64,000 bases of DNA from Alphaproteobacteria bacterium (GTDB taxonomy: Bacteria; Pseudomonadota; Alphaproteobacteria; Micropepsales; Micropepsaceae): assembly GCA_023259375.1 (NCBI GenBank), contig JAHFQC010000021.1, forward strand, positions 1 through 64,000, in the 5' to 3' direction. Of this stretch, positions 35,769 through 43,326 are shown piece after piece. The notes under the pieces were generated by a model. That model was not told the DNA's origin. It saw nothing but the letters and a program-made list of their open reading frames with translations, and made no database searches. Made by a program: the position numbers and the translations under genes. Position 1 is the stretch's first letter. Each line of letters begins with the position of its first letter.

Positions 35769-35944
35769 TTTCTGCCCCCGCGGGCGCGACAGCCTTGGCG
35801 TTCGCACGCAGACCGTGGGGGAAGTGGCGCGTGAGCGCCAAAGGGGGCTTGTCATTACTGCGAGCCCCCTTCGTCCGCTGCGCGGACACTTCCCCCACGG
35901 TCTATGTGCCGGCAACGAAAGCGTCGCGCCCGCGGGGGCAGAAA
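35769..35944. repeat. 176-bp inverted repeat that folds as a cloverleaf
   Basis: Nested perfect stems: 22 bp (35769-35790 with 35923-35944, TTTCTGCCCCCGCGGGCGCGAC), then 17 bp (35810-35826 with 35887-35903, AGACCGTGGGGGAAGTG). Inside are three hairpins: GGCGC-GTGA-GCGCC (35826-35839), AAGGGGGCT/AGCCCCCTT (35841-35849 with 35863-35871) and GTCCGC-TGC-GCGGAC (35873-35887). The region between the stems is not conserved between arms. It lies in the nnr-nudix gap and has no ORF; it looks like a MITE/REP-type element. Confidence 0.85.
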
Positions 35945-35977
35945 ACGCGCGTTAAACACAGGAAGTAACGTGAAATC

Positions 35978-36616
35978 ATGATCCCCAATTGGTTGAAGTA
36001 CGCGCGCGAACTGCAGGCCGCGGCGCAGACAGGGCTGACCTATGCGGCCAACAAATACGAAAAGGACCGCTATGAGCATCTCGCCGATCTGGCGGCGCGC
36101 ATGATGGTGGAAGGCTCGGGCGAGCCGCTGGATCTGGTGAAAGGCACCTTCGCCGAGCAGAAGGGCTATGCGACGCCGAAAATCGACGTGCGCGGCTGCA
36201 TCTATCGCACCAATGCGGACGGCAAGGGCGAAGTGTTGTTGGTCAGCGAACTCATCGACGGCGGCAAATGGACGTTTCCCGGCGGCTTCTCCGATCCCAA
36301 CGAAGGCCCGAGCGAAAGCTGCGTGCGCGAAGTCGAGGAAGAGGCAGGCCTGATCGTCAAGGTCACCAAGCTGTGCGGCATCTACGATCGCGACAAGCGC
36401 GGCGGCACCAGCCCGTATCCGTTCCATATCTACAAGCTGTTCTTCCTCTGCGATGTGACCGGCACCTGCGAGAAGTCGAACCTCGAAACCGGCGATCCCA
36501 AGTGGTTTGCCATCGACGCGCTGCCGGAACTGTCATGGGACCGCACCTCGGTCTGGCACATCGAGCGCATGTACGAGCACTTCCTCCACCCGGAAATGCC
36601 GGCGGATTGGGATTGA
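35978..36616 (+). CDS. NUDIX hydrolase with N-terminal Nudix_N-type domain
   Basis: 212 residues. A helical N-terminal domain (about 1-65: WLKYARELQAAAQTGLTYAANKYEKDRYEHL) of the kind seen in ADP-ribose/nucleotide-sugar hydrolases precedes a NUDIX fold. The Nudix box reads GGFSDPNEGPSESCVREVEEEAGLIV and fits GX5EX7REUXEEXGU fully, so it should be active with Mg2+. The N-domain points to an ADP-ribose-like or CDP-choline substrate, unproven. It starts 33 bp after the cloverleaf repeat. Confidence 0.92.
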   Translation: MIPNWLKYARELQAAAQTGLTYAANKYEKDRYEHLADLAARMMVEGSGEPLDLVKGTFAEQKGYATPKIDVRGCIYRTNADGKGEVLLVSELIDGGKWTFPGGFSDPNEGPSESCVREVEEEAGLIVKVTKLCGIYDRDKRGGTSPYPFHIYKLFFLCDVTGTCEKSNLETGDPKWFAIDALPELSWDRTSVWHIERMYEHFLHPEMPADWD

Positions 36617-36624
36617 TGAGATCA

Positions 36625-36674
36625 CCTCCCGTTGTGGGAGGCTAAACGTGTCATGGCCCGCGACTGCGGGCCAT
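36625..36674. terminator. Two hairpins after the NUDIX gene
   Basis: CCTCCC-gttgt-GGGAGG (36625-36641) and a perfect 9-bp hairpin ATGGCCCGC-gact-GCGGGCCAT (36653-36674). Neither is followed by a T-run, so termination is possible but unproven. The second resembles the arm of the repeat at 8562. The rest of this 211-bp gap holds GCAACCC/GGGTTGC near 36731-36750 and a 10-codon ORF (MRLFCSQGGR) just before the GNAT gene. Confidence 0.45.
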
Positions 36675-36827
36675 CTAGTTCACACAGGTGCGGCCGTTTA
36701 AGGAAAAGACGAAACTCCCTCCGCGAACCGGAGCAACCCGACCAGGGTTGCCTGCTGTTGCGGGCGATGACACCGAGGAGGAGTTGGCATATGCGGTTAT
36801 TCTGCTCCCAAGGGGGGAGATAATTAA

Positions 36828-37325
36828 ATGTCCACTCTTATCCGTCGCGTACAGCAATCCGATCTCGCGGCTTTGACTGCGATCTACAACCACTACGTTG
36901 AAACCACCGCGATCACCTTCGATCTCGAACCGAAGACGCTGGAACAGCGCCAAGCCTGGCTTGATGGCTTTACCGAGACCGGGCGGCATCAGTGTTTCGT
37001 CGCCGAGTTGGACGGCGAGGCGGTCGGCTGGGCGTCCACCGGCAAGTTCCGCGAGAAGGCCGCGTACGACAGCACCGTCGAGACCAGCATCTATCTGAAG
37101 CCGGGCCTGCAGGGGCAGGGCATCGGACGGCTGTTGTTCGAAAGCCTGTTCGGCGTGCTGGCGAGCGAAGACGTGCATTCCGCGATAGGGGTCATCACCC
37201 TGCCGAACATGCCGTCGGTGCGGCTGCACGAGGCGTTCGGATTCGAACTGGCGGGGACGCTGCGCGAGTCGGGCCGCAAGTTCAGCCGCCTCTGGGACAT
37301 CGGGATGTACCAGAAGGTATTTTGA
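36828..37325 (+). CDS. GNAT acetyltransferase, phosphinothricin-acetyltransferase-like
   Basis: 165 residues. An N-terminal IRRVQQSDLAALTAIYNHYVETTAITFD, typical of the Pat/Bar/YncA group, and the acetyl-CoA loop LQGQGIGRLLFESL (Q/RxxGxG/A) define it. The C-terminal NMPSVRLHEAFGFELAGTLRESGRKFSRLWDIGMYQK also fits Pat-like N-acetyltransferases of amino acids and analogues. ATG 36828 follows a G-rich SD and a small leader-like ORF. Real substrate unknown. Confidence 0.92.
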   Translation: MSTLIRRVQQSDLAALTAIYNHYVETTAITFDLEPKTLEQRQAWLDGFTETGRHQCFVAELDGEAVGWASTGKFREKAAYDSTVETSIYLKPGLQGQGIGRLLFESLFGVLASEDVHSAIGVITLPNMPSVRLHEAFGFELAGTLRESGRKFSRLWDIGMYQKVF

Positions 37326-37414
37326 GCCCCCTGTCGTCGCGACATCGTTTACCAAAATCGTCACAGCGTGTATCTTCGACTTACTCGCAATAAAAAGTGA
37401 GTGAGGAGAGGGCG

Positions 37415-38086
37415 ATGTTTGGGTCGTCGAAAACGGGAGGCCAGCCGCCGGAGCGCGCCAAGGCCGCGGAACCGATCTCCGAGCAGTTCGACGACATCCC
37501 GCCCATGCCCGCAGGGTTTACGCCGCCCAACCCGACCGCGCCGCCGAAAAAGACCTTCAATTTCTCCGAACGGTCGAAGCCGGCCCCCGCCGACGATGCC
37601 GCCCACCTCTACATTGGCGCCAACATCCGCCTGAAGGGCGAGATCGCCGGCTGCGACGTGATGCGAGTGGAAGGCGTCTACGAGGGCATCACCAAGGCGC
37701 GCCAGCTGGTGCTCTGTCCGGGCGGCACGTTCCTCGGCACCGCGGAGGTCGAAGAGGCCGAAATTGAAGGCGTTTTCGAGGGAATCCTGCAGGTGCGCGG
37801 GCGGCTGTATCTGCGCAAGAGCGGGCGTATCCGCGGCACTTTCAGTTATGGCCAGCTCGAAATCGAGCGCGGCGGCGAGATCGACGGCCGCATCCTGCCG
37901 TTCGACAAGAAACCGGCCGCCAAACCGGTGGAACGGCCCGCCGAACCGGCCAAAACTGCGGAACCCGCCAAGCCGGCGGCCCCGATCGTCGCACCCCAGC
38001 CGGTTGCGGTAGCGGTAGCCCGTCCGGCACCGCCTCCCAGGCCTGCCGGGGCGGTCAATGGCTCCAGTCCGGCCCCTGCGGCCTGA
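37415..38086 (+). CDS. Bactofilin with Pro-rich N- and C-terminal tails
   Basis: 223 residues. The bactofilin beta-helix lies at about 65-165 (LYIGANIRLKGEIAGCDVMRVEGVYEGI ... RGRLYLRKSGRIRGTFSYGQLEIERGGEIDG), flanked by disordered Pro/Ala-rich tails. Bactofilins polymerise without nucleotide and organise envelope growth, stalks or chromosome partition proteins. No LmdC-type M23 peptidase is adjacent. ATG 37415 with GAGGAGAGG upstream is preferred to the GTG at 37397. Confidence 0.92.
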   Translation: MFGSSKTGGQPPERAKAAEPISEQFDDIPPMPAGFTPPNPTAPPKKTFNFSERSKPAPADDAAHLYIGANIRLKGEIAGCDVMRVEGVYEGITKARQLVLCPGGTFLGTAEVEEAEIEGVFEGILQVRGRLYLRKSGRIRGTFSYGQLEIERGGEIDGRILPFDKKPAAKPVERPAEPAKTAEPAKPAAPIVAPQPVAVAVARPAPPPRPAGAVNGSSPAPAA

Positions 38087-38232
38087 GGCGGGGTGGGGTT
38101 AATCCGTGGAAGTTGTTGTCGCGCATGCCCTTGAGGCTCAGAACGGGCCTAGCGGCGCCGGAAATCCCCTGCTATAGCGGCGCCCTTCCGCTGGATTGTC
38201 GCTTGTGTGACAACCCGGTGGGAGGCCCGTAC

Positions 38233-38317
38233 GCGGGCGTGGCGGAACTGGCAGACGCACTCGGTTTAGGTCCGAGCGCCGCAAGGCTTGTGGGTTCAAA
38301 TCCCTCCGCCCGCACCA
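38233..38317 (+). tRNA. tRNA-Leu (anticodon TAG), CCA encoded
   Basis: 85 nt including CCA. Acceptor stem GCGGGCG/CGCCCGC, anticodon stem-loop CTCGG-TTTAGGT-CCGAG with anticodon TAG, a long variable arm (class II, as for Leu) and a T-arm with GTTCAAA. It lies upstream of tig, a neighbourhood also found in other alphaproteobacteria. It lies inside a spurious extension of the tig ORF, which confirms the later tig start. Confidence 0.96.
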
Positions 38318-38487
38318 ACCTTCGCGCGCGGGAGCAAGCGAAGGGGCCGAAGCCATGTTGGCGAAGGCGGGCCATTGCTACCGCGTGCTACGGCTCGGCG
38401 AGCCAGCGCGGGAGTAACGATATCGATTTCGCACGCTACGGCTCGGCAAGCCATGCGGGCAGCTTAGGAAGTTTGGGAAGAAAACAA

Positions 38488-39918
38488 ATGCAGATTACCG
38501 AGACCGTCTCCGAAGGCCTGCGCCGCGAATATAAGGTGGTAGTGGCCGCGTCCGATCTGGACACCCGCCTCCTGGGCAAGATCGAAGAGATCAAGCCGAA
38601 GCTGAGCCTGAAGGGCTTTCGCCCCGGCAAGGCGCCCGTCTCCTACCTGAAGAAGACCTTCGGCAAGTCGATGATGGGCGAGATCGTCGAAGCGGCGGTC
38701 AACGAGGGCAGCCAGAAGGCGGTCACCGACAATTCGCTCAAAGTGGCGTTCCCGCCGCGAGTCGAGCCGGAAGGCGATCTGCAGGCCGTCGTCGACGGCA
38801 AGGCCGATCTCGAATTCAAGGTTATCGTCGACCTGATGCCCGACTTCGAACTCACCGACGTGTCGAAGCTCGAAGTCGAGAAGCTGGTGGCCGATGTCGC
38901 CGATGAAGACGTCGATGAAGCCCTGAAGCGCATCGCCGAACAGTCGCGCAGCTATTCCGAGCGCGCCGAAGGCGAAGCGGCCGAGAAGGACGACTCGGTG
39001 CTGATCGATTTCGTCGGCACCGTCGATGGCGTCGAATTCCCCGGTGGCAAGGCCGAAGGGTTCAATCTCGTGCTCGGCTCCGGCCAGTTCATCCCTGGCT
39101 TTGAAGACCAGCTGATCGGCGTCAAGAAGGGTGAGGCGCGCGACGTCAAAGTGACGTTCCCGACCGAGTATCAAGAAGCCACGTTGGCCGGTAAGGACGC
39201 CGTGTTCGCGGTCACCGCGAAAGAGGTCAAGAAGCCCGACGAACTGAAGATCGACGACGAGCTCGCCAAGACGCTCGGCCTCGACAGCCTCGGCACCCTC
39301 AAGGAACGCGTCAAGGATCAGCTCAAGCGCGATTATGCCCAGGCCAGCCGCCTGCACATGAAGCGCCGCATCCTCGACGCCCTCGACGAAAAGCATTCGT
39401 TCTCGCTGCCGCCGACCATGGTCGAAGGCGAATTCAACGGCATCTGGCGCCAGGTCGAAGCCGAGCTGAAGCGCGAAGGCAAGGCGCCGGAAGACGAAGG
39501 CAAGTCGGAAGAGGATCTCAAGAAGGAATACCAGGAGATCGCCGAACGCCGCGTGCGCCTCGGTCTCGTCCTCGCCCGCATCGGCGAGCAGAACGCTCTT
39601 ACGGTGTCGAACGAAGAAGTGCAGCGCGCCATTGCGATGCGCGCCCGCCAGTTCCCCGGCCAGGAGCAGCAGGTGTTCGAGTTCTACGCCCGCAATGCCC
39701 AGGCCCAGGCCGAAATCCGCGCCCCGATCTTCGAGGACAAGGTGGTCGACTTCATCGCCGAACTCGCCCAGATCCGCGAAACCAAGGTCGATCGCGCCAC
39801 GCTGTTCCTCGATCCCGATGAAGCCCAGGAAAAGCTGAAGGGCGAAACGGAAGAGAAGGCCAAGGCTGAAAAGCCGAAGAAGGCCAAGAAGGCCGAAAAG
39901 AGCGAGAAGGCCGAGTAA
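38488..39918 (+). CDS. tig: Trigger factor, ribosome-associated chaperone / PPIase
   Basis: 476 residues. The ribosome-binding N-domain has LKGFRPGKAPVSYLKKTFGKS (signature GFRxGKxP). The FKBP-type PPIase domain at about 160-245 has DDSVLIDFVGTVDG, GSGQFIPGFEDQLIG and VTFPTEYQEATLAGKDAVFAVTAKEV. The helical C-domain is followed by a Lys/Glu-rich tail. The ORF track starts at 38113, through the tRNA; ATG 38488 with GGGAAG is the true start. Normally tig directly precedes clpP; here clpP is 13 kb away. Confidence 0.97.
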   Translation: MQITETVSEGLRREYKVVVAASDLDTRLLGKIEEIKPKLSLKGFRPGKAPVSYLKKTFGKSMMGEIVEAAVNEGSQKAVTDNSLKVAFPPRVEPEGDLQAVVDGKADLEFKVIVDLMPDFELTDVSKLEVEKLVADVADEDVDEALKRIAEQSRSYSERAEGEAAEKDDSVLIDFVGTVDGVEFPGGKAEGFNLVLGSGQFIPGFEDQLIGVKKGEARDVKVTFPTEYQEATLAGKDAVFAVTAKEVKKPDELKIDDELAKTLGLDSLGTLKERVKDQLKRDYAQASRLHMKRRILDALDEKHSFSLPPTMVEGEFNGIWRQVEAELKREGKAPEDEGKSEEDLKKEYQEIAERRVRLGLVLARIGEQNALTVSNEEVQRAIAMRARQFPGQEQQVFEFYARNAQAQAEIRAPIFEDKVVDFIAELAQIRETKVDRATLFLDPDEAQEKLKGETEEKAKAEKPKKAKKAEKSEKAE

Positions 39919-39943
39919 GCCTTTCGCCAAAGCAATACCGAAG

Positions 39944-39969
39944 GGGCGTCCGGCAACGGGCGCCCTTTT
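39944..39969 (+). terminator. Rho-independent terminator of tig
   Basis: A 9-bp stem GGGCGTCCG/CGGGCGCCC (one G-T pair) closed by a GCAA tetraloop, followed by TTTT, 25 bp after the tig stop. Confidence 0.88.
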
Positions 39970-40093
39970 CTATGGCACGCTACTTGGCTCTACCTGCGCG
40001 GGAACGCCGCAGATGACAGTGTTATCATTGCGCATCTTTTGGCCGCGGGCGGCAGTATAATGTTTGTCGCCATGCGCATCGGGGGATGGGGCT

Positions 40094-40531
40094 ATGAAAG
40101 CTGCTGCAAGCCTGTTGGCGTTGAGTTTGCTTCTGGTCGGGTGTGCCGAAAGTCCTTACCGCCTCGGCGCGTTTATTCCGGGCCGCATCGTGTCGCTTTC
40201 GGACGGCAAGATCCTGCCGATGCAGATCCAACTCAGTTATGGCTCCGGTCATATGACGGCCGTCAATCCCGATACCGGCGAGACCTTCGACGGCATCTAC
40301 ACGGCGATCAATGAGACGAAGTTGAGCGCCGTGTCGCGTCCGGGCCTCTTCGGCGATGAGGACGTTGCATCGTCAACCACGGTCAGCGACGTTTCGCAGA
40401 GCTCCGCCGTTCTGGTCGGAAGCAAGGGGACGGTCATCGACGTCAAGATGACGATCAAATCCGGCGCCCCGCCGATCGGCTATGGCGACGGTGTCGATAA
40501 CGCCGGCAAGAAATATCGCATCCAGTTCTGA
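40094..40531 (+). CDS. Hypothetical lipoprotein
   Basis: 145 residues. Signal and lipobox MKAAASLLALSLLLVGCAES; the mature part is a small beta-rich domain with ILPMQIQLSYGSGHMTAVNPDTGETFDGIYTA and VGSKGTVIDVKMTIKSG. GSKGTVI resembles short lipoproteins of unknown function encoded elsewhere in proteobacteria. ATG 40094 is preferred because it puts the lipobox at residue 27. It follows the tig terminator and begins the 13-kb accessory block. Confidence 0.75.
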   Translation: MKAAASLLALSLLLVGCAESPYRLGAFIPGRIVSLSDGKILPMQIQLSYGSGHMTAVNPDTGETFDGIYTAINETKLSAVSRPGLFGDEDVASSTTVSDVSQSSAVLVGSKGTVIDVKMTIKSGAPPIGYGDGVDNAGKKYRIQF

Positions 40532-40621
40532 CACCACCGCTACGCCGGCAATTCCACGGAATTTTCGCGGGCGTTGCTCGTGATGCGACCAAGGCGCCGC
40601 ACTAGTTTCAGGGTATGCGGG

Positions 40622-40642
40622 CCGGGAAGGGATGCTTCCCGG
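40622..40642. repeat. Perfect 8-bp hairpin between lipoprotein and M1-like genes
   Basis: CCGGGAAG-gatgc... closing with CTTCCCGG, followed by CGGGTG ... CACCCG. No T-run follows, so this is not clearly a terminator. It lies in the 214-bp gap between the lipoprotein and the first M1-like gene. Confidence 0.5.
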
Positions 40643-40745
40643 TTCGGGTGTATTCCGTGACGGCACCCGCACACCCATATAGCGCGTGCAATTATCCGAT
40701 GTGCTGCTGCGGCGGCGCGAACCCGTTTGAAACGAGAGTACTTTC

Positions 40746-42059
40746 ATGAAGCGTATCGGTTTTTCCATCGCCGTCGCGGCGCTGTTTTGCGTCCCCGCCG
40801 CCGCCATGCACTACGATGTTCAGGTCGGCATCCGGCCGGACGCGCGCCGGCTTGATGCGACCGTGATCATCCGCGATCCGGTTTCGGAGCGCTTCTTCCT
40901 GCACAAGGATTTCGTGATCCAGTCGGTCATTGCCGACGGCAAGCCGGTCGCGTTCCACGTCGATCCTGCGGCCAAGACGACTCCGTTCACGCCGGAGGCG
41001 GTGACGATCGTTACCGAAGCCAGGGGCGCGAAGGTTCTGGAGGTGCGCTACGGCGGCAGCATGGTCAAGCCGATCGGCACGATCGAAATGCCGATCAACA
41101 ACATCGCGCCTGAACAGACCGAACTCGCAATTTACAGTTCCTGGTTTCCGATCTTTTCTCTCACCGAGAAATACACGTTCAAACTAACGGCGGCACTGCC
41201 GCAGAATTTGTCGACGTTTGCCAACGGCAAGCTGGTGGCGCAATCGACGGCGCAGGGGCGGACCACCACGGTTTGGACATCGGTCCAGCCCGTTTCCGAC
41301 ATGGCGTTGCTCGCGCTGCCCGGAATCAAGCGGAGCAAGGCCGGATCGCCGCCCGTCGAAATCGCCTATCGCGATCTGCCCGAGGATGCTGCCGCGAAAC
41401 TGCGCGACGGCGAGGCGGAGGCTCAGAAGCGGCTCAGCGCGCTCTACGGCACTCCACAAGCCAAGACAGGGCTGGAGATCGTTTTCACGCCGCGACCGGG
41501 CATGTGGTATTCGCGTCTGCCGTTGATGGTGATCTCCGAAGTCTACGCTTCGAACGACTTCAAGAAGGAGAGCGGCGAAGCCCAGGTCTTCCATAACGTG
41601 TCGCACGAATTGGCCCATCATTGGTGGACGATCGCCACGGCGGGGACGTTCGACGATTGGATCAACGAAGGTCTTGCTGAATATTCTGCGCTGCGACTGA
41701 CGCAGGAACGGTACGGCGAGGCGGCGGTCAAGCCGGTTCTGGCGCAATACCGCGAGGACGCCAAGAACAGCAAAAGCAACGATGTCATTGCCGAGACGGC
41801 GCACGAGTCGGCCGACAGGTACCTGAACCTCTATGAAAAGGCGTCGCTGATGTTCTTCGCGGCGCGCGAAAAGTTCGGCGACCAGGCGCTCGACGCGTTC
41901 CTGCGGGATTTCTATGGACGCTATGTCGGCACGAGCGGCGCCAATACGGCGGCATTCCTCGAACTCGCCCAGCAGCAGATGGGTCCGGAAGCGGCCGCGT
42001 TCTTCAAGGAAGAGCTTTATCGTCATCCGGCGGCAGGGGCGGTGGCCCAGAAAAAGTAA
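40746..42059 (+). CDS. Exported M1-like (gluzincin) metallopeptidase homologue, first copy
   Basis: 437 residues with a signal peptide (cleavage near AAA-MHYD). An N-terminal beta-rich domain precedes a thermolysin-like domain with HELAHHWW and, 16 residues later, NEGLAEYSA, then LYEKASLMFF where M1 enzymes have the transition-state Tyr (Y-x-KG). The spacing is 16 rather than the usual 18, and no GxMEN exopeptidase motif is visible, so aminopeptidase activity is doubtful. A paralogue lies at 43327. Periplasmic zinc peptidase or a binding protein derived from one. Confidence 0.82.
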   Translation: MKRIGFSIAVAALFCVPAAAMHYDVQVGIRPDARRLDATVIIRDPVSERFFLHKDFVIQSVIADGKPVAFHVDPAAKTTPFTPEAVTIVTEARGAKVLEVRYGGSMVKPIGTIEMPINNIAPEQTELAIYSSWFPIFSLTEKYTFKLTAALPQNLSTFANGKLVAQSTAQGRTTTVWTSVQPVSDMALLALPGIKRSKAGSPPVEIAYRDLPEDAAAKLRDGEAEAQKRLSALYGTPQAKTGLEIVFTPRPGMWYSRLPLMVISEVYASNDFKKESGEAQVFHNVSHELAHHWWTIATAGTFDDWINEGLAEYSALRLTQERYGEAAVKPVLAQYREDAKNSKSNDVIAETAHESADRYLNLYEKASLMFFAAREKFGDQALDAFLRDFYGRYVGTSGANTAAFLELAQQQMGPEAAAFFKEELYRHPAAGAVAQKK

Positions 42060-42171
42060 CCCTCGCCAAACACAGCATTTTTCCTAGCCAAGCCACGCTG
42101 TATGGGGGTGCCGCTCGGCAATAATATTGCCGAAATGTGCGGCATTCTGTGCTTGCGCCGCCCATCATTCA

Positions 42172-42200
42172 TGAAGTACTTCATATTGTAAAGTACTTCG
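42172..42200. promoter_or_regulatory. Repeated AAGTACTTC element before the first urcA-like gene
   Basis: ATGAAGTACTTCAT at 42171-42184 is a perfect palindrome, and AAGTACTTC recurs at 42191-42199, 17 bp further on. Two phased copies 50-75 bp before the UrcA gene suggest a regulator site; the factor is unknown. Confidence 0.45.
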
Positions 42201-42246
42201 CGTTGTCCTATGTGGTGGGGGTGGACATCACAGAAGGGACCTCACC

Positions 42247-42594
42247 ATGAAAAGCTTTTTGACCGGTGCCGTCGTTGCCGCCGCTTTGTTCGTCCCCGCA
42301 CTGGCCGAGGGACATTCCGTTCTCGTCTCCGGCATGGCGCCGATGCACAACGGCGGCTACCAGCTCAAAACCGTCGAAGTGGCCTACGATCTCGATCCCG
42401 CCACGCCGCACGGAGCAGAGGCGCTGCTGAACCGCATCAACGCAGCGGCGCGTCTCGTCTGCGGCGAGCGCTCCAGCTTGATCAAGAACAGCGAGCGCAC
42501 CAAGGAGTTCGACGCGTGCCGTGCGCGCGCCACGGCTCAAGCTGCTGAAGCCGCCGGTGTGCCTGATCTCGCCAAGATCGCGGCGACCCGTTGA
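42247..42594 (+). CDS. UrcA family exported protein (first copy)
   Basis: 115 residues with a signal peptide (about 1-21). The UrcA pattern is clear: VEVAYDLDPATPHGAEALLNRINAAARLVCG ... FDACRARATAQAAEAAGVPDL, with two conserved cysteines likely to form a disulfide. UrcA proteins are small periplasmic proteins of unknown function frequent in Caulobacterales, Sphingomonadales and relatives. Followed by its own terminator; a paralogue lies at 42895. Confidence 0.88.
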   Translation: MKSFLTGAVVAAALFVPALAEGHSVLVSGMAPMHNGGYQLKTVEVAYDLDPATPHGAEALLNRINAAARLVCGERSSLIKNSERTKEFDACRARATAQAAEAAGVPDLAKIAATR

Positions 42595-42603
42595 ATGCAA
42601 AGC

Positions 42604-42640
42604 AAGGGCGCTTACATCAGTGGTACCAAGCGCCCTTATT
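42604..42640 (+). terminator. Terminator after the first UrcA gene
   Basis: Perfect 10-bp stem AAGGGCGCTT/AAGCGCCCTT with a 14-base loop, followed by ATTGCTT; ten bases after the UrcA stop. The following 250 bp up to the next UrcA gene contain no ORF. Confidence 0.8.
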
Positions 42641-42796
42641 GCTTGCCGATGTGATTGTTCGCGATGACGTTTGCGTGATGATCGTCTCGTCACATCAGAT
42701 CGCGATTTATCCGCATTTTCGTGCGCCGCGATTTCGCCGCGAATGGCCGCAGAAAACCGCGGTAGTGTGAAACTCCAATATTCGCAGCTTCATTCA

Positions 42797-42810
42797 TCAC
42801 ATGCATGTGA
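42797..42810. promoter_or_regulatory. 14-bp palindrome upstream of the second UrcA gene
   Basis: TCACATGCATGTGA is a perfect palindrome 85 bp before the UrcA start. It could be an operator; it is not a standard CRP/FNR site (TGTGA-N6-TCACA) because the half-sites are inverted and abut. Confidence 0.4.
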
Positions 42811-42894
42811 CCCTTGCGATCGTATTTGCATCCTTTAAACGCCGTTGCGGCATCCCATCTCTGAATGCGTAATCAATCAGGAAGGGAAACGCTC

Positions 42895-43242
42895 ATGTAT
42901 CGCATGTTGTCTGCTTCTGCCGCCGTGGTGATGACCGCTTTGATGTTCGTGCCGGCCATGGCGCAATCCATCACAATCACTGGCTCGGCGCCGTCGCAGA
43001 CGGGCTATCAGGAAGTCCGGGCGATGAAGGTTTCGACGGCCGACGTCGATCTCAACACGGCCCAGGGCGCCACGATGCTGTTCGATCGCATCGACGCCGC
43101 CGCGCGCGCCGTCTGCGGCGAGAGTGCCGACATGACACCGGCCCGCGCCAAGGTGTTCGCGACCTGCCGCGCCCGTGCGGTGCATTACGCCGTCAAGGAA
43201 GTGGACGCGCCTCAGCTCACGCAGTTCGCTGCGGCCCGCTGA
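42895..43242 (+). CDS. UrcA family exported protein (second copy)
   Basis: 115 residues with a signal peptide (cleaved after AMA). Same pattern as the gene at 42247: VSTADVDLNTAQGATMLFDRIDAAARAVCG ... FATCRARAVHYAVKEVDAPQLTQFAAAR, two cysteines. It is closer to the UrcA consensus than the first copy. ATG 42895 has GGAAGGG upstream; the ORF-track start ten codons earlier lacks one. Own terminator, so each copy is an independent unit. Confidence 0.9.
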   Translation: MYRMLSASAAVVMTALMFVPAMAQSITITGSAPSQTGYQEVRAMKVSTADVDLNTAQGATMLFDRIDAAARAVCGESADMTPARAKVFATCRARAVHYAVKEVDAPQLTQFAAAR

Positions 43243-43256
43243 TCGGCCTGTCCGGC

Positions 43257-43290
43257 AAAGAGCGCCTCGTCCTCCGGGGGCGCTCTTTTC
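43257..43290 (+). terminator. Terminator after the second UrcA gene
   Basis: Perfect 10-bp stem AAAGAGCGCC/GGCGCTCTTT with a GC-rich loop, followed by TTCGTTTG; 15 bases after the stop. Confidence 0.85.
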
Positions 43291-43326
43291 GTTTGCCTAA
43301 CCGGGGGAACTTCGCTTGAGGGGACC

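Noticed and set aside
34225-35898. 557-codon minus-strand ORF over nnr
   Set aside because: Shadow of nnr; composition typical of reversed GC-rich coding sequence, and it runs through the cloverleaf repeat.
36700-36827. Possible riboswitch or attenuator before the GNAT gene
   Set aside because: Hairpins (GCAACCC/GGGTTGC) and a 10-codon leader ORF are present, but nothing matches a riboswitch core I know, and the leader peptide has no biased codon run.
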